A stretch of 60,584 bases of DNA, taken from positions 219,364 to 279,947 of the forward strand of contig WELB01000104.1 in assembly GCA_009602725.1 (NCBI GenBank). Direction: 5' to 3'. The DNA comes from Spirogloea muscicola. Its lineage: Eukaryota; Streptophyta; Zygnematophyceae; Spirogloeales; Spirogloeaceae. Position numbers and translations under genes: made by a program. Each line of letters opens with the position of its first letter. Position 1 is the first letter of the stretch. A model generated the notes under the pieces. That model had not been told where the DNA came from, made no database searches, and worked only from the letters and a program-made list of their open reading frames with translations. Of the stretch, positions 45,142 through 56,745 are shown piece by piece.

Positions 45142-46472
45142 ATGGAAGGCTTTTGCTAGCAGCTTCCACGAGGGAAAGACCATAGCAGCCTTGGCTGCGC
45201 TGCTACGCTGGGCTGCTGTGGTGCTGGTACCAGGCCACAAGCTGGATGCGGTCTACCAGGCCCCTGCAAGCAACTATGTGGGCAGCGGCGGTGGCAGCAG
45301 CAGCTGGACACGGTTTGTCGTCATGCCGCTACTGCCCCGCAGCACAGGAGAACAAGGCAAGAGTTACGCTTTGACAGACATAATGGAATCAATGTCTTCC
45401 ATAATGTCTTCCCTGGGGAGGTGGCACCTCCCTCCCTTCTCCAGATTGTAAAGATGTCAACTAGCAGGGGCCAAAGAAGGGTCCGCAGCTGCCAGGGGGC
45501 CCGCCCTATGAGAGTACCATGCCGCGATGAGCGAGGCCCAGCTGCAGGAGAGTTCAACGATTGCCACCTGTATGTCTGAAGCTCCAGCCAAGCAAGCCTT
45601 GAGGAGGCCGGAGGAGGATAGCTGCTGCTGCATGTAAGCAGTGGCTGACAAGTCCAGCCCCGTGCATAGAGGGGGGGGTCTCGTCCAGAGGGCAGAGCGC
45701 TGGTTGTGGATGGTCATTGTAGCTTCCAAGTGGCCGTCAGGCAGTAGGACACAAGATGTGCACAAGTGTGGGTAAGTGGTCGTCAATGGCCATTGCGGCT
45801 GCCAAGTGTGCCTGAGAGGGAGACGTGTGTATTAATTAGTGTGTGCCTGAGAGAGGGAGGACAACATAGACAGAGCACACCCCGGTCTTCAAGGGTTTCC
45901 AAGGTTGAGAACTTGCACCGTGCACACTGTGTCAAGACGAGCTGTAGTGCCGACTCCAAGACCGTCGGGGGCGACGTCCTCCCGGCTGCTAAGTCATTCG
46001 AGCTTGCTGACTAGCGGTTTCCAAGTAGCTACAGCAGTAGCCAGATCGATTGATGAGTGGCTTGGCCATTCCATGTCAGGGCTTGTTACCCCTTGACCTC
46101 GTCCTGTCCTGGGCTGGCCTTCCACAGCCATCGGCCCTCATTATTCCTCTCGTGTCCACTCGGCTTCACAGCCCCCCGGGATTGCCTCAGCCAATTTGCC
46201 CTCTTCCCAATCTTCTGAAGAGCCTCCATCCTCTTTTACTTTTTCTTCTCTGTTTGATTTTCTGGGCAGCCATAGCAGTTGCTGCGATTGGCCGGCGGGC
46301 AGACCCACGGGAAGGGCCCCCACCCACGTGTGGCGCCGCTGATACAGTGATGGACACCCTCAGCACACACCTGGCTGGCCTTTCACAGTCGCTCTGCCGT
46401 TACCAGCAGCCGCAATCAGTCTACCCACGCGGAACCTGCCGAGGCCGGCGGCCGGCGGCGGCGGCGGCGGCC
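45142..46472. other. Intergenic region with a LINE stem-loop scar
   Basis: No supported gene. A plus-strand copy of the LINE hairpin region (GTCCTGGGCTGGCCTTCCACAGCC, about 46,105-46,130) is recognisable. An open frame at 45,038-45,451 overlaps the cactin 3' UTR and has no recognisable content. Confidence 0.4.
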
Positions 46473-46628
46473 ATGAACCGCAACACCCGCGGGCTGCTGG
46501 TGGGCCTGGTGGGCCTGGCGGTGACAATAACGGCGTACAACCAGACCGTGGTGGCGCCCACCGGCGCGCTGCTCCTCGGCATGCTCATCGTCCTCGCCGG
46601 CATCGGCGTCAAGGAGGGCGTCCTCTGA
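46473..46628 (+). CDS. 51-residue two-helix membrane microprotein, unknown function
   Basis: Single-exon frame of 51 codons with a good start context (GGCGGCGGCC before the ATG). A short basic start (MNRNTRG) leads into hydrophobic helix 1 (LLVGLVGLAVTITAY), a polar turn (NQTVVAPTG), helix 2 (ALLLGMLIVLAGIGV) and a short tail KEGVL. Such helical hairpins occur in many small organelle or ER subunits; I do not recognise the family. Intergenic position, sense-strand GGC tract before the ATG and coherent hydrophobic pattern favour a real gene. Alternative: the last exon of a longer, spliced gene. Confidence 0.5.
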   Translation: MNRNTRGLLVGLVGLAVTITAYNQTVVAPTGALLLGMLIVLAGIGVKEGVL

Positions 46629-46675
46629 CCCGCCGCCTCTCTGTATGCACCTGGCTGCCTTCTGCAGCCGCTCTG

Positions 46676-47113
46676 TTAGTACCACCAGCCGCATTCATCC
46701 TGGCCGCCAGCCCACATGGCGAAGCTCCCGGCGGCGAGCACGTACGTTAGCCCGCCGCTGCCCAAGCTCCGCCGTTTGAGCGCCCACGAGACGACGGGCA
46801 AGCCGGCGTCCTCGGCGCGGGGCCAATTCTTGTCTTGATGCTCGCGGACACTGTAAGCCACTCTTAAGTATTCTGGCACCGTGCATTCGCACAATCTCAC
46901 GTACATGTTCGCCGAGCAGCACGCGCTGCTGTCGCTAGATGCAGATCCCACAAGGCTCGGCTTTGCTGTCGCTATCTCTCTGGCCTGCCGAGCAGCGTGC
47001 ACCGGCTTCCCTTCTCCCTGCAGCATGTCAGGGTCAGGAAGCGCAGGCTCGAGCGTCACAGGACGCTCGGAGTGGTGGTACTGCTCTACATCTCTGTTTG
47101 TTATGTGTCTCAC
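46676..47113 (-). CDS. Unidentified 145-codon frame
   Basis: Minus-strand open frame in the 0.7 kb between the microprotein and TRS130. Its last third (WPRAEDAGLPVVSWALKRR, GGLTYVLAAGSFAMWAGG) has coding-like composition, and a possible acceptor (CTTACAG) lies at about 46,852. Overlapping frames are also open in this GC-rich DNA, so it may be non-coding 3' flank. No family recognised. Confidence 0.25.
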   Translation of the reverse strand: MRHITNRDVEQYHHSERPVTLEPALPDPDMLQGEGKPVHAARQAREIATAKPSLVGSASSDSSACCSANMYVRLCECTVPEYLRVAYSVREHQDKNWPRAEDAGLPVVSWALKRRSLGSGGLTYVLAAGSFAMWAGGQDECGWWY

Positions 47114-47203
47114 AATGCATGCCTTGGTATAATGCCTAAGCTTGGGAGCTGCAGTCTCAATCGTCGGCCAGTATTATTCCACAGCGTAGCGAGGAAGCGC
47201 TTA

Positions 47204-47208
47204 TTACA
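47204..47208 (-). terminator. Candidate polyadenylation signal of TRS130
   Basis: TGTAA on the minus strand (plus TTACA), about 95 bases past the stop codon. Confidence 0.4.
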
Positions 47209-47301
47209 GCAGTGCGTCACAGGCGGGGGATGAGTACCCACAACTGAGTCAGCATGTACCGCATAACCAGTAAATTTGGTCAGTCGCAAGTGTCACCAGT
47301 G

Positions 47302-50300
47302 CTAGAGGCGCTTGGTGATACAGTAGGACGAGCAGGGGGTTGGTGGGAGGACGCAGACAAGGTGCAGCCCAGCGGGGCTGTGACTGATGCTTGCGCGGTC
47401 GACGGCCGGCAGCCGCAACGCCGGCGGGTGCACATACCCCGTCACGACAGGAATGCAGGCAACGTGCACGACAGTGACAGCAAGCGCGGCGCCGGCCAGC
47501 AGCAGCCGGCCCTTCTTCCGTCCCATGACCATCCACTGCTCCACATTGGCCTTCACTTCGTAGAAGAGCTCCTCCTCCGCATTGCTGCCTGCGGCATCCC
47601 CGTCCTGCCTCATTACATTCCCATCCTCCACCAAGCTGTAGCCGCCCGAGCTGGTCCCGGCTCGTCCTGCTTTCAGGCGCTGGACGCGCCAGCTCAGGAC
47701 GATGGGCCGGCCCAGGCAGAGCTCCTCCTCACCTGGGAGCGGCAGCATGCCCACTGCCAGCTTGCGCTCCAGCGTTGGCATCTGCAGCACGAACGCATGG
47801 TAGAATGCTGATGCCGGCGCGTGGCCGCTGGCGCCGGTCGGCGCCTCGTTTGGCAGCCTTAGCGTCGCAGTGGCCAGCCCTCCACCGCGCGCAGGTGTAT
47901 GCGCCCCCCCCCAGCGATCCCCGCCGAGGTCAAACTCCACTTTGAGAAGGCTCCGCGTCTCGAGCGCGCTGAAGTCACCTGATAGCCACCTGGGCAGCCG
48001 CCGCTCCCGGCTTCCACCGCCGCTGCTCACTGTTGGCAACAAGCCCCTTCTTGCAGCATGTGAGCAATATTTGGCACCAATAAAAGCAAGTTTCGTCTTC
48101 AGCTTCTAGAAAGCCGACCTCACAACAGAGAAAGGCAAGCGGGTGAAGTGACTAGTATATGACCACAAGTCAGCATGCCTTACTCTGCATGGTCGCATCG
48201 GGCTGCACGGAGTAGAGAAGCGCGCCCTCGGACCCCGCGGAGATCGTCAGCGGCAGGAGCCAGGCGCAATCCGGCCGGCCCTCGGCTGTTGCCTCTGCAG
48301 ACACGAACCCGGCCTGGAGGGCAAGCCTAGCATCCATAATGGTGACCGGCGTCGACACGAGGGACTTCAGCGTGACCTGGTAATATTGGTGAAAAAGAAA
48401 TCAAAGAGGGCCTTAATCGTGTCAAGGGCCAGGAGAGCGGTGGTGTTCAGGCACGGCATTTGGAGTTGAATCTGGAAAGGGGCAATCGCAGATTCTTTTG
48501 TCCAGCTCCTAAGATTGCGACTACTCATTGCAGCAGTATATGCAAGTAAGACCTGCAGTAGCAGGATCCCATCACTGCCCCCGCTCACGACCCGAGTGAC
48601 GGCCCGGAACGCTTCAGTGAAATGAAAGTCCAGCACGCTGCACCACAAGCCAATGAAACCTGTCAGCAATGCATGTTCATGAGAGCAAATACAAAGACGT
48701 CACGACGTGGTCGCAAGTCTATCCTGGACCATGGCCAGGCAATGGCACACCAGTCTGAAGTTGCAGAGAGGAGCAGGTCCCTGCAAAGACAGATAGTGCA
48801 AGGCGGGATGGTTGCCGCACCGCTCGTATCGCCGCTTGTCTGCTCCAATGTCAAGCCACAAGTGCAATGAGCGCATGCCATCCGCAACCGCCAATGATGC
48901 CGTCCTGGATAGGTTCCCGGGGTCGCCACCAGAAGCAGCAGCCGGCAGAGGCGGGAGCTTGTAGCCCAGCTGGCTTTCGACAGAGTGGGGTAACGGGATG
49001 AGGGGTCTTGGAGTGAGGGGGATGGCTCCGGGCGACGGGCCGGGAGGCTCCACGGGGCTTGCCGGCGCCGAGACCCCCCGGCTCCCGGGGGCCTGGAGGT
49101 CGTCGCGCTCCCTGAGGGCCACCGTCCGCACCCACAGCACCGTGGGGACGTCCGCAGCCCAGGCCGGGAGGACGAGCTGCCCATCCTGGAACGCCAGCAT
49201 CTCGGTGCCAGGCCGATGAGCACCGACGCCCACGTTGATGCCGTCATCCAGTCGCTGGAGCTCCGCAGTCTGCGGGTCCTCGAGGAGCAGCCCAGCGCCC
49301 GTCTGGAGGCGGAGGACAGCACCGCTGAGCGAGTACCCCTGCGGCCGGAGGGCGAGGCCGACCCACTGTGGCTCGCCCATCAGCAGCCCATTGGCGACTG
49401 TCGCCTCAACGCAGGCCAGCACTCGCTCCGGAGCCACCTGCCAACTCAAGGTCCTATGCAGGTCAACTACTAGTTGTGCATGTGACGAGCACATGCTAGC
49501 AAGCAATAGCAGACAGGCTTGGCACAGGTTAGACAAAGCTGGGGCAGACGATGGTCTGCGAAGCTATGCAGGGCTGGAATTGCCAGCATGTGTATGATTT
49601 GCCACTGTGCAGAAGAGCTAAGTAAGGGCCTTACCAGAACCGTCGGTCTCGGCGAGCGCTCGGTGCTGAGGGCGTCGTCGCTGGCGGGCGAGCCGCCCTT
49701 CTGGCTGGCCGCGGACGTACTGCAGTGAGAGTGGGACCGCACCCTCACACGGCCGAGCAGGCCAGTCATGGCACCAAGCACGTAAGCGCCACGGCGCAGC
49801 AACCCGACGTGCATGTCCACGTTGTTGCGACCGGGCGCGAGGAGCAGCGGCGATGCGGAGGCCTTGATGACGCACATTGCCACGCCATCTGGCGCGTCCT
49901 CGACGGACGGCACCGTGGGCAGCGCCGTCAGGCTCAGGCTCAGCGACTCTATGTTGAGCTCCGCTGGAAAGCCGCTCCACACAATCACCACTAGCGTGCC
50001 AGAGTCGCCCTCGCAGAGCTCCAGTGGCGGCCCAGGCTGGGCAGCGAACGTGAGGAGCGAGGACACGTCCAGCGACACGGTGGAGTCGCGTGGTTGTGAG
50101 TCCCCAGCGGCAAGGTCCACGAGTTGCCGCTGGAGCTCGCCGCGGTCGACAGCAGCCACTGCCGATGCTGCGCCTGGGCTGAGGTTCCACTCCTCCAGCT
50201 CCTTGGTGACTGCCAGGAGCTTGAGGCAGGAGTGCAGGAAGCCCGAGACGTTGCCCAGCGCAAGTTGGCAGTCCGCCAGCCGCGGTAGCGCCGACAGCAG

Positions 50301-53300
50301 GAGCTGGTGCCACCGATCAGCCACGTATGCTGCACAGAGCTTCTCCAAGAGCGGCGCAGCTGCCTCCACCTCGCTCTTCTGGTAGTGGACGGCCGCCAGC
50401 TCGCCTTCCAGAGCCACTGCGGCCCGCCGCCTCCCCGCCCTGCTGTAGTTTCCTGCAGCCTCTGTTGTCAAGCGCAGGTACAGCTCCTGCAGGATGCGTG
50501 AGAATGTTAACTAATCCCTGAGCAACTTATTTGGGAGTACCAATGTCTATCCTCAAGGTCAGCTTCACATTCTGTCCGCTCTTCAAACATCGTTGCGTGC
50601 ATGCATGAGCCTGCTCCGCAAACATAAGTTGGGAGCTGAAGACACGTGCCCTCCAAGTGCCAAGACACACCTCGTAAGCCGGACGGGCACTAAGAGCCTG
50701 GTGGAGCTCCTTGTGGCTGACGCTCCGCAGGAGCGCGGCCTCGGCAGCCAGCTGCACCTCGCGGAGTGTCAGATGCCGCCTGGCAGGCGTGCCTGGTGCC
50801 TTCAGGTCGTCAGCCTCTGCCTGTGCAAGCGACCTCGTTGGGCTTCCGACCGGCGATTTGGATGGCGAAGTTGGGGTGGAGGTGTATCCTCTGGACTTGC
50901 TTTGAGTGCTCGTGCTCCTGAGCACAAGCAGGGTGCCAACGGTCTACAGTAAGGGCAGGCCTTGTACAACCATCAGCAGATCCAGAGATCATACTGTCCA
51001 CGTGCAATGAACAAGGGTAAGCTAGTGAGAAGTGAGCTGTTGGCCCATGAATTACTATGATATTGGAGACACTGTAACTGATTCTGACACTGTTACTTGA
51101 GATTCTTACCCTGAACACCCAACTCAGAGAAGAGGTGCAGGCGAGGGCCTCACCCAGTCCTCTCGGGTGGCGGTGAAGCTGACCGCCGCAGATCGGGCCA
51201 AAGCTCGCCAGGGCTGCCAGCCGACCGGGAGGCCCTTCGCCTGTTCGCTTCATGCACGAGCTCGGTGGGACCCAGTGTGCCCAGCTTGTCCATGACCTGC
51301 TGCCACCTTGTCAGAGTACGTAAGTAGTGACAAGACATGCTCTGCCTGCCATCATGCTTCGAAGAAGTCATCGTATTATGCCTTCATAAGCACGTGCATG
51401 GCCTGCCTGATGAAGTCTACAGTAACCCAAGCTCACGTATCGTAGTTAAGGCAAGCACATTGCTCAGATCTGCACCTTCTTGCTGCTGGTTTGTGCAGCT
51501 GCATGAGGTGGCACTGGTGGCCAGAGCGCAGGGCGCGGCCAAGGGGATAGGCTCAGCGCCGCACTGCATCAGAATCAGCGATGTCATTCCCCCTTTCATG
51601 GAGCTAAGTCATACCCTGCTAGCTTCCAGGCACATCAAGTCAACAAGCACATGCCATGCCAGTACGTGCTATGCAGCCTGACAGGACCTGGATCATGCTC
51701 ATTTGCATGCGTGGTCCCAAATACAGGAATAGCCAATGTCCACAGTGTCAGTAAGTCAAATTTTGGGCAAGAGCTTGCCTGTTGCAGGGACTGTGCTCAA
51801 TGTGCAAGCCGAATCCAATAAGATCAGAGAGCCTCATGAGCTGCATCACCACTCCAGACCAGAGCAGATTATTAATAGTTAAAAAAGAAAGGTGGTCGAA
51901 GTGAAGCAAATCAGATGAGAACAGGGGCCACATATGAAAGGCAGCCTCCATCTGAAGGCATTACTTGCAAGCAAAGGCTGCAAGCGATTCCCACACCCAT
52001 AACACTGTACACTGAAGCGACCGCTAAGCTCAAAGCCTCCGCACCTTGGCTCGGGCAAGCGAGACAAGGTCGGCCACAATCCGCCGGAATTCCTTCTCGC
52101 CGTCTAATCTCATTGTCCTAGCCACAAACTTCTCTTTGCTGGCGCGCACAAGGGTCACGCAAGCCGTGTAGGTCCAAACCTCCTTCAAGCAGAACGGTAG
52201 GCTCCTCTGCGAAAGTAAGTCGATTATTGCATCACTTCAATAATCTCTCAGCACAGCACAGTTGAGCATACTCTCACAGTCCTGTAGAGGGAAGTAAAAG
52301 CAACATATCCGATCAAGCACCTCATTTGCAGCCAGGGCTTTTGAAAAGGACAAGATGAATACGAAGCCGCGGTCGGCAACCTCGGCTGGCCTTCCCAACG
52401 CAAAGAGGAGCTGGCGCATCAAGACACCAGACACCAAGTTATTGCAAGCGGACGCCTTCTCATACTGGAGTCTACACACTCTTACTGGTGCTCTAGCAGA
52501 TAATGCAGACCAAAAGCCTGCACCTCACGAAATCCAATCAACAAATAACTATGGCGCAGGTCATTGTCTTCCTTTGCAGCCCCAACGTCTGATAACTCAG
52601 AGAGCATGTCTCGTCTCAGCAGAATAAGGTGGCCGTTGGGGTCTCACCGAGGCCTGTCTGGCGAAGAGATACTGCCGGAAGTCAAAGGACCGCACTTTGT
52701 CCTTGTCTGGTGCAAACAGGCTGAATGGCTTTCGCCAGTGCTCCAGCAGTGCAGCACGATCATCTCCGGGGTCCAGCCCGCCAAAGTCAGACTTCCCCAT
52801 CCTCCCTGCTTGCACTGCCCAAGGAGCGTACCAGCGCCTTGAGAACAAGGGTCAATCACAGATTGGCTATCAGAGACTGGGTTCAGTCATGGCATCTCGC
52901 TGACTCTGGCGCTGTTGGCGCTGGTTTCTTGCTGAGAGCTTGTAACCTCAGACATGCTTCGGCTACAGGGACTGCAGCAGGAAGGCTTGTAGAAAAGCAG
53001 CAAACCAGATAGGTGATTTGGCAATGGAGCAAAGGAGCATCACTCAGATGTCAGTACCTAGCTCTTTGTAGCACTGTTCAAGCTCGTCATACTCCCGAAG
53101 AGCATCCTCCAGGAGTTGGGCCATCTCGAACATGAACGCCAGGCTCTCCTGCCAGTGAGCGGTTGCACAAGCAGGCAGAGCAAACACTTGATGTCGGGCA
53201 GGAGCGCAAGAGCATTCCATAGGCAGAGCATGTCCTTGACAGTAGCAAGCAGGGCTGTACTCAGAAGCCAAGCGTCTCACATCCTTTTCTTAGCGCAGGC

Positions 53301-54984
53301 GCCAATTTGATCAGGTGGCGGCGCTCAAATACGGTCGTCACATCTCTGTACAGCCGATGGCCTGCCAGGCAGCACCGTGGAGGACCTCCACCGCTCATCC
53401 AATCTTGACTCACAACTAACAAGAGAGTCCATCATAGCATGCAAGCGCCGCTCACCTTGATGACGAAGAAGTTTGTGAAGCTGAATCCGGGCAGGAAGCG
53501 GGCCTCGCTAAGCTTCCGAACCTCTTCTTCGTAGAAAGTGACGCGCTGCTCCAGAGTGGCGCGCACGCACTCCATCATACGGGTCTCCATCTCCTCCCAT
53601 GCGGCTGCCTCTGGGTTGGGGTACTCGAGCCGGCAGCACCTGTGTGCACGGCGCACCCCTCAGTCAGCAAAGACTGGCACTCGAATGTTGTCTTGTCCTG
53701 CATATACATTCAGCATTGTACAAGGTTCGTGGGCTTGATTGTATGTGCCTGCGGGGGGCAAAAACTGCGGCAGCAGATGCAGCCGCCATCTTGACCTCCG
53801 GCAAACAAACAAGTGGTTGGGTTTGCGATGGGTTCAGCACGCAAAGCCAAGTCTAAGTAGTTGCGGTGCCAAAGCTTTCCTACCTCAAGTTGATGACCTG
53901 AGTCACCCATGGCAGGCACTAAGCTACGCAGTAACAGGCCTAGGCAAACTCTGGGATAGAAAATAAGTAGCAATAAGACTCTACAATCTTGGGCCCTTGC
54001 CTGATGCGCTTCTTGGTGTTGAAGTCGTCCTCCATGCGGACATAGACGCGGCGGGAGCTGCGGGCCTGCACCTCGCTGAGCGCGGCCCGGCCGACGTGGA
54101 TGAGCAGCCACTCGCGCCACTCGCCCGTCAGCATCGCGCGCAGCCGCGGCCGCACGCTCTGCTTGTACTCCTCCATGTCCTGCTCTACGGGCCATGACCC
54201 AAGTGGCGAGCAGTCATCAGTAAGTTGGCATTGCTGCGCGACGTGGGTTCACCGCCACTTGGCCCAAACGATGAAGACCTCGACGGCGCCTTCAGTGCTG
54301 CTCTGCTACATGGAGAACGAGGCTGCTGATGCATCTGGCAACCAAGTATGTGATCCTATCTGAGCAGAGTCTCCTACTGCTCGTACAAATAGTAAACTAC
54401 GAGAGATAGTAGTAGCATCCGCCCTTTTATAGAGATAATCAAAGGATCTACAGAATGGGAAGCTTCACAAGCAAGCAAAATTTAGAAAGTCTACACTATG
54501 AAACACTACAAAGCAGCTCGAAATTCCTATTGCCAAGCCAAAGTCTCCTGCTCGATTCACAAGCATTGCATCAATGGCAGCTTCGTTAGCTTGAAGACAA
54601 GTCAAGCAAAATAAAATAAGAAGTATTATGAGAGCGGCGGTAATTCCAACAGGAAGCTGCTAGAACAGGAACACGAGAGCCGAAGCGAGAGCTCAGCGGC
54701 ATTACCTCGCAGGCGACGAGGACGAGCGTGGCGTAGGGGTGGCGGAACCAGTGGGGCGAGCTCTCGGGGGGCGGCCGCGAGCGCAGGCGGGGGTCGGTGG
54801 TGGGCACGTAGTCCACACGCAGGCGCTCGGACGCGGCGCGCCGGCGGCCCACGCCGCCCGGCAGCGCTGCGGCGCCGAGCAGCAGCGGCCGCGCCTCGAA
54901 GCTCTCCCGCACGCCGGGCCACACGTTCCACACGTCCTCGACTGCGGCGGCGCCCAGCGCCAGCGCCAATAGCGGCACGGCCAT
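47302..54984 (-). CDS. TRS130: TRAPP II complex subunit TRS130/TRAPPC10
   Basis: Tethering-complex subunit acting at the trans-Golgi/early endosome, with TRS120 as Rab-A exchange factor; needed for cell-plate and polar growth in plants. Sixteen minus-strand exons: 54,706-54,984, 54,001-54,179, 53,456-53,639, 53,058-53,148, 52,648-52,805, 52,321-52,410, 52,045-52,206, 51,779-51,840, 51,476-51,563, 51,154-51,296, 50,671-50,917, 49,635-50,486, 48,821-49,437, 48,553-48,637, 48,184-48,376, 47,302-48,029. Phases close to 1385 codons (plant proteins about 1260). Landmarks in order: [180 protein letters not shown]. Introns 53,640-54,000 and 51,564-51,778 begin GC instead of GT. Start taken at the ATG matching the plant N-terminus ([12 protein letters not shown]). 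Confidence 0.95.
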
Positions 54985-55029
54985 CAGGCGCCGTGGCAGC
55001 TGCCATTGCGTCGGGGGTTTCACTAGGGT

Positions 55030-55040
55030 TCACCACTGCC

Positions 55041-55072
<32 letters not shown>

Positions 55073-55250
55073 TGCCGCTGCCACAGCCGCCGTCGGTGGG
55101 GAAAGGGACGATGAGGGGCACTCACTGGCCGCGATGATNCATTGGCGGCGGCGCGGGGAGGCTGCGCCATGCCGCCGGCGGGCGAGCCACCATCTCCAGC
55201 GCCGCCCTTGGCGGCGGCGGCGGCGGCGGCAGCGGCGGCAATGGAGAGCT
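55030..55250 (-). repeat. GGC/GGT triplet tracts upstream of TRS130
   Basis: Sense-strand (minus) GGC-rich triplets at about 55,035-55,090 and 55,205-55,245, within 300 bases of the TRS130 start. One ambiguous base at 55,139. Confidence 0.8.
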
Positions 55251-55269
55251 CTGGGTCTCGGGTTTACGA

Positions 55270-55292
55270 TTAGGGTTAGGGGGTTAGGGTTT
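55270..55292 (-). promoter_or_regulatory. Telobox-like motif upstream of TRS130
   Basis: Minus-strand AAACCCTAACCCCCTAACCC, about 290 bases before the TRS130 ATG, in the same orientation relative to the gene as the cactin telobox. Confidence 0.5.
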
Positions 55293-55516
55293 CTACGGGA
55301 TTATGGTCCTGACGCTGATCCTGACGCTGATCACAGTGCCCCACCTCCCTCCCCCCTTCTCCTCATAGCAAGTCAACGTCAGAGTCAACGCACCCCAAAG
55401 TCAACGCCACCAAGTCCCCTACCACCGGTCGAGGCCCACCGAGCTGTCAAAGAGAGAAGGCGCGCGGTGCGCATGAAATTGCAAGGGAGGCCAATTCTGG
55501 CCTTACAAACGTCCTG

Positions 55517-56130
55517 TTAACTGGGTACTGAGCTAGCTAAGGGGGACACTGAATATCCCCGAGTGAGCACATGCATATCCGACAAGCTATACTGAGGAGC
55601 CAAACCACCACCACGGAAGCCACTAGCCTGGGCTGGTGCACGACCAGCACGCTGGTGAGTCGCGAGTGCCTGGGAGCGCCGCAGACTCAATGCTAGCCGC
55701 ATTCTATAGCATGCAATGATGGCTTGCGGGACGGTAGAATGGCCTAAGCTACCCGCCCGTCTACGCCGGCGGGCATCAACATGCAGTGCCAGGCGATGGG
55801 GGAGGGAAGACCACTTCGTCTGTAACCGCCGTATATGTCCATGGCGCACGGAAAGAAGTGGTCGCCCCGGGGGTGGTCATTATAGTGCCTCTCCTTCTTC
55901 TCCGCATGATTTTTCGCCCAACCTGGCACAGTTGGTGTGGCTGCCCCTGGTTGGAATGCGTCGATAAAAACGACATCGAGGAGAAGACGAGGCCCACCAC
56001 TCTGGGGGGTGGCCACCACATCCAGACGCCTGACGTAAGGCCTGCCATGCTTCTGGAGTACCGGCATGATGCCCGGCACCTCCATGGCCGCATGATAACA
56101 TTCGAAGGGAATAATGGAGTGTGTATCGAG
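55517..56130 (-). mobile_element. LINE copy Q (subfamily 1)
   Basis: Minus strand. Endonuclease-like core (VRRLDVVATPQSGGP, LLLDVVFIDAF at about 55,950-56,030), ERHYNDHPRGDHFFPCAMDI, then a frameshift, then YRMRLALSLRRSQALATHQR, AGRAPAQASGF and MHVLTRGY near 55,560. Very close to copy H, including an additional short tail after the tyrosine. 5' part missing. Confidence 0.8.
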
Positions 56131-56260
56131 TGGTAGAGGGCCTGAGTGCCCAGGTACAAAGGCAAGCGCCGCAACAGGTGTATGATATGCCTGCTGCTGA
56201 GCTGACCCGCCCATTGACCACGAGTCAGCACGCAAAGGTCGCTGTCAGAGGTGCAATGGT
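56131..56260 (-). mobile_element. LINE subfamily-2 tail
   Basis: Minus-strand ORF end DSDLCVLTRGQ followed by the tail that also occurs at 9,700-9,850 and 35,620-35,805. It adjoins copy Q head to tail. Confidence 0.7.
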
Positions 56261-56745
56261 GGTCACAGGACCCTCGGACTGTTGAGCGCGGCACGTCCTG
56301 CTCATCTGCCTTCACTGGCTCCCAGGTGGTGCTGCTCAGCTTTCCGACCATCGGCAGCCAATGCGCCACACGCTGACTCGCGCCGCCTTCTTTGGCACTG
56401 CTCAGCATCTGACAACCCACTACTGATGAGTGCTTCTTGCCAGTCCTCACTCTGGCTCTCCGAGCCGGGCTGCACTGAAGCGAGGCAAGAAGTACACAAT
56501 CGGCGCTGCCTCACGCCAGACCGGTGCTCCTTGGACCTGACACACCCAAACTCCATAACAGCGAAGCTTTGCCCATCCAATTCCCTCCACTTTCGACCTC
56601 CATGTATGGCATTGCCGTTTCGCACTTGTCAAGATGTGCGCCGAAGCAAGACGGAAGTAGACCTGACGGTGGCCTTCGGCATTGCTTCGGCATCGGCCCT
56701 CAACACCTGCACTAAGAGGGAAGGTGACAAGGCTAAATTTGCACT
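56261..56745. other. Intergenic region
   Basis: Lies 3' of the PPR gene. No gene, element or RNA recognised. Confidence 0.4.

Noticed and set aside
45038-45451. 137-codon frame downstream of cactin
   Set aside because: Overlaps the cactin 3' UTR and polyadenylation signal, has no recognisable domain and unremarkable composition.
47254-50385. Plus-strand long frames opposite TRS130
   Set aside because: Shadow frames of the conserved minus-strand exons, without conserved motifs.
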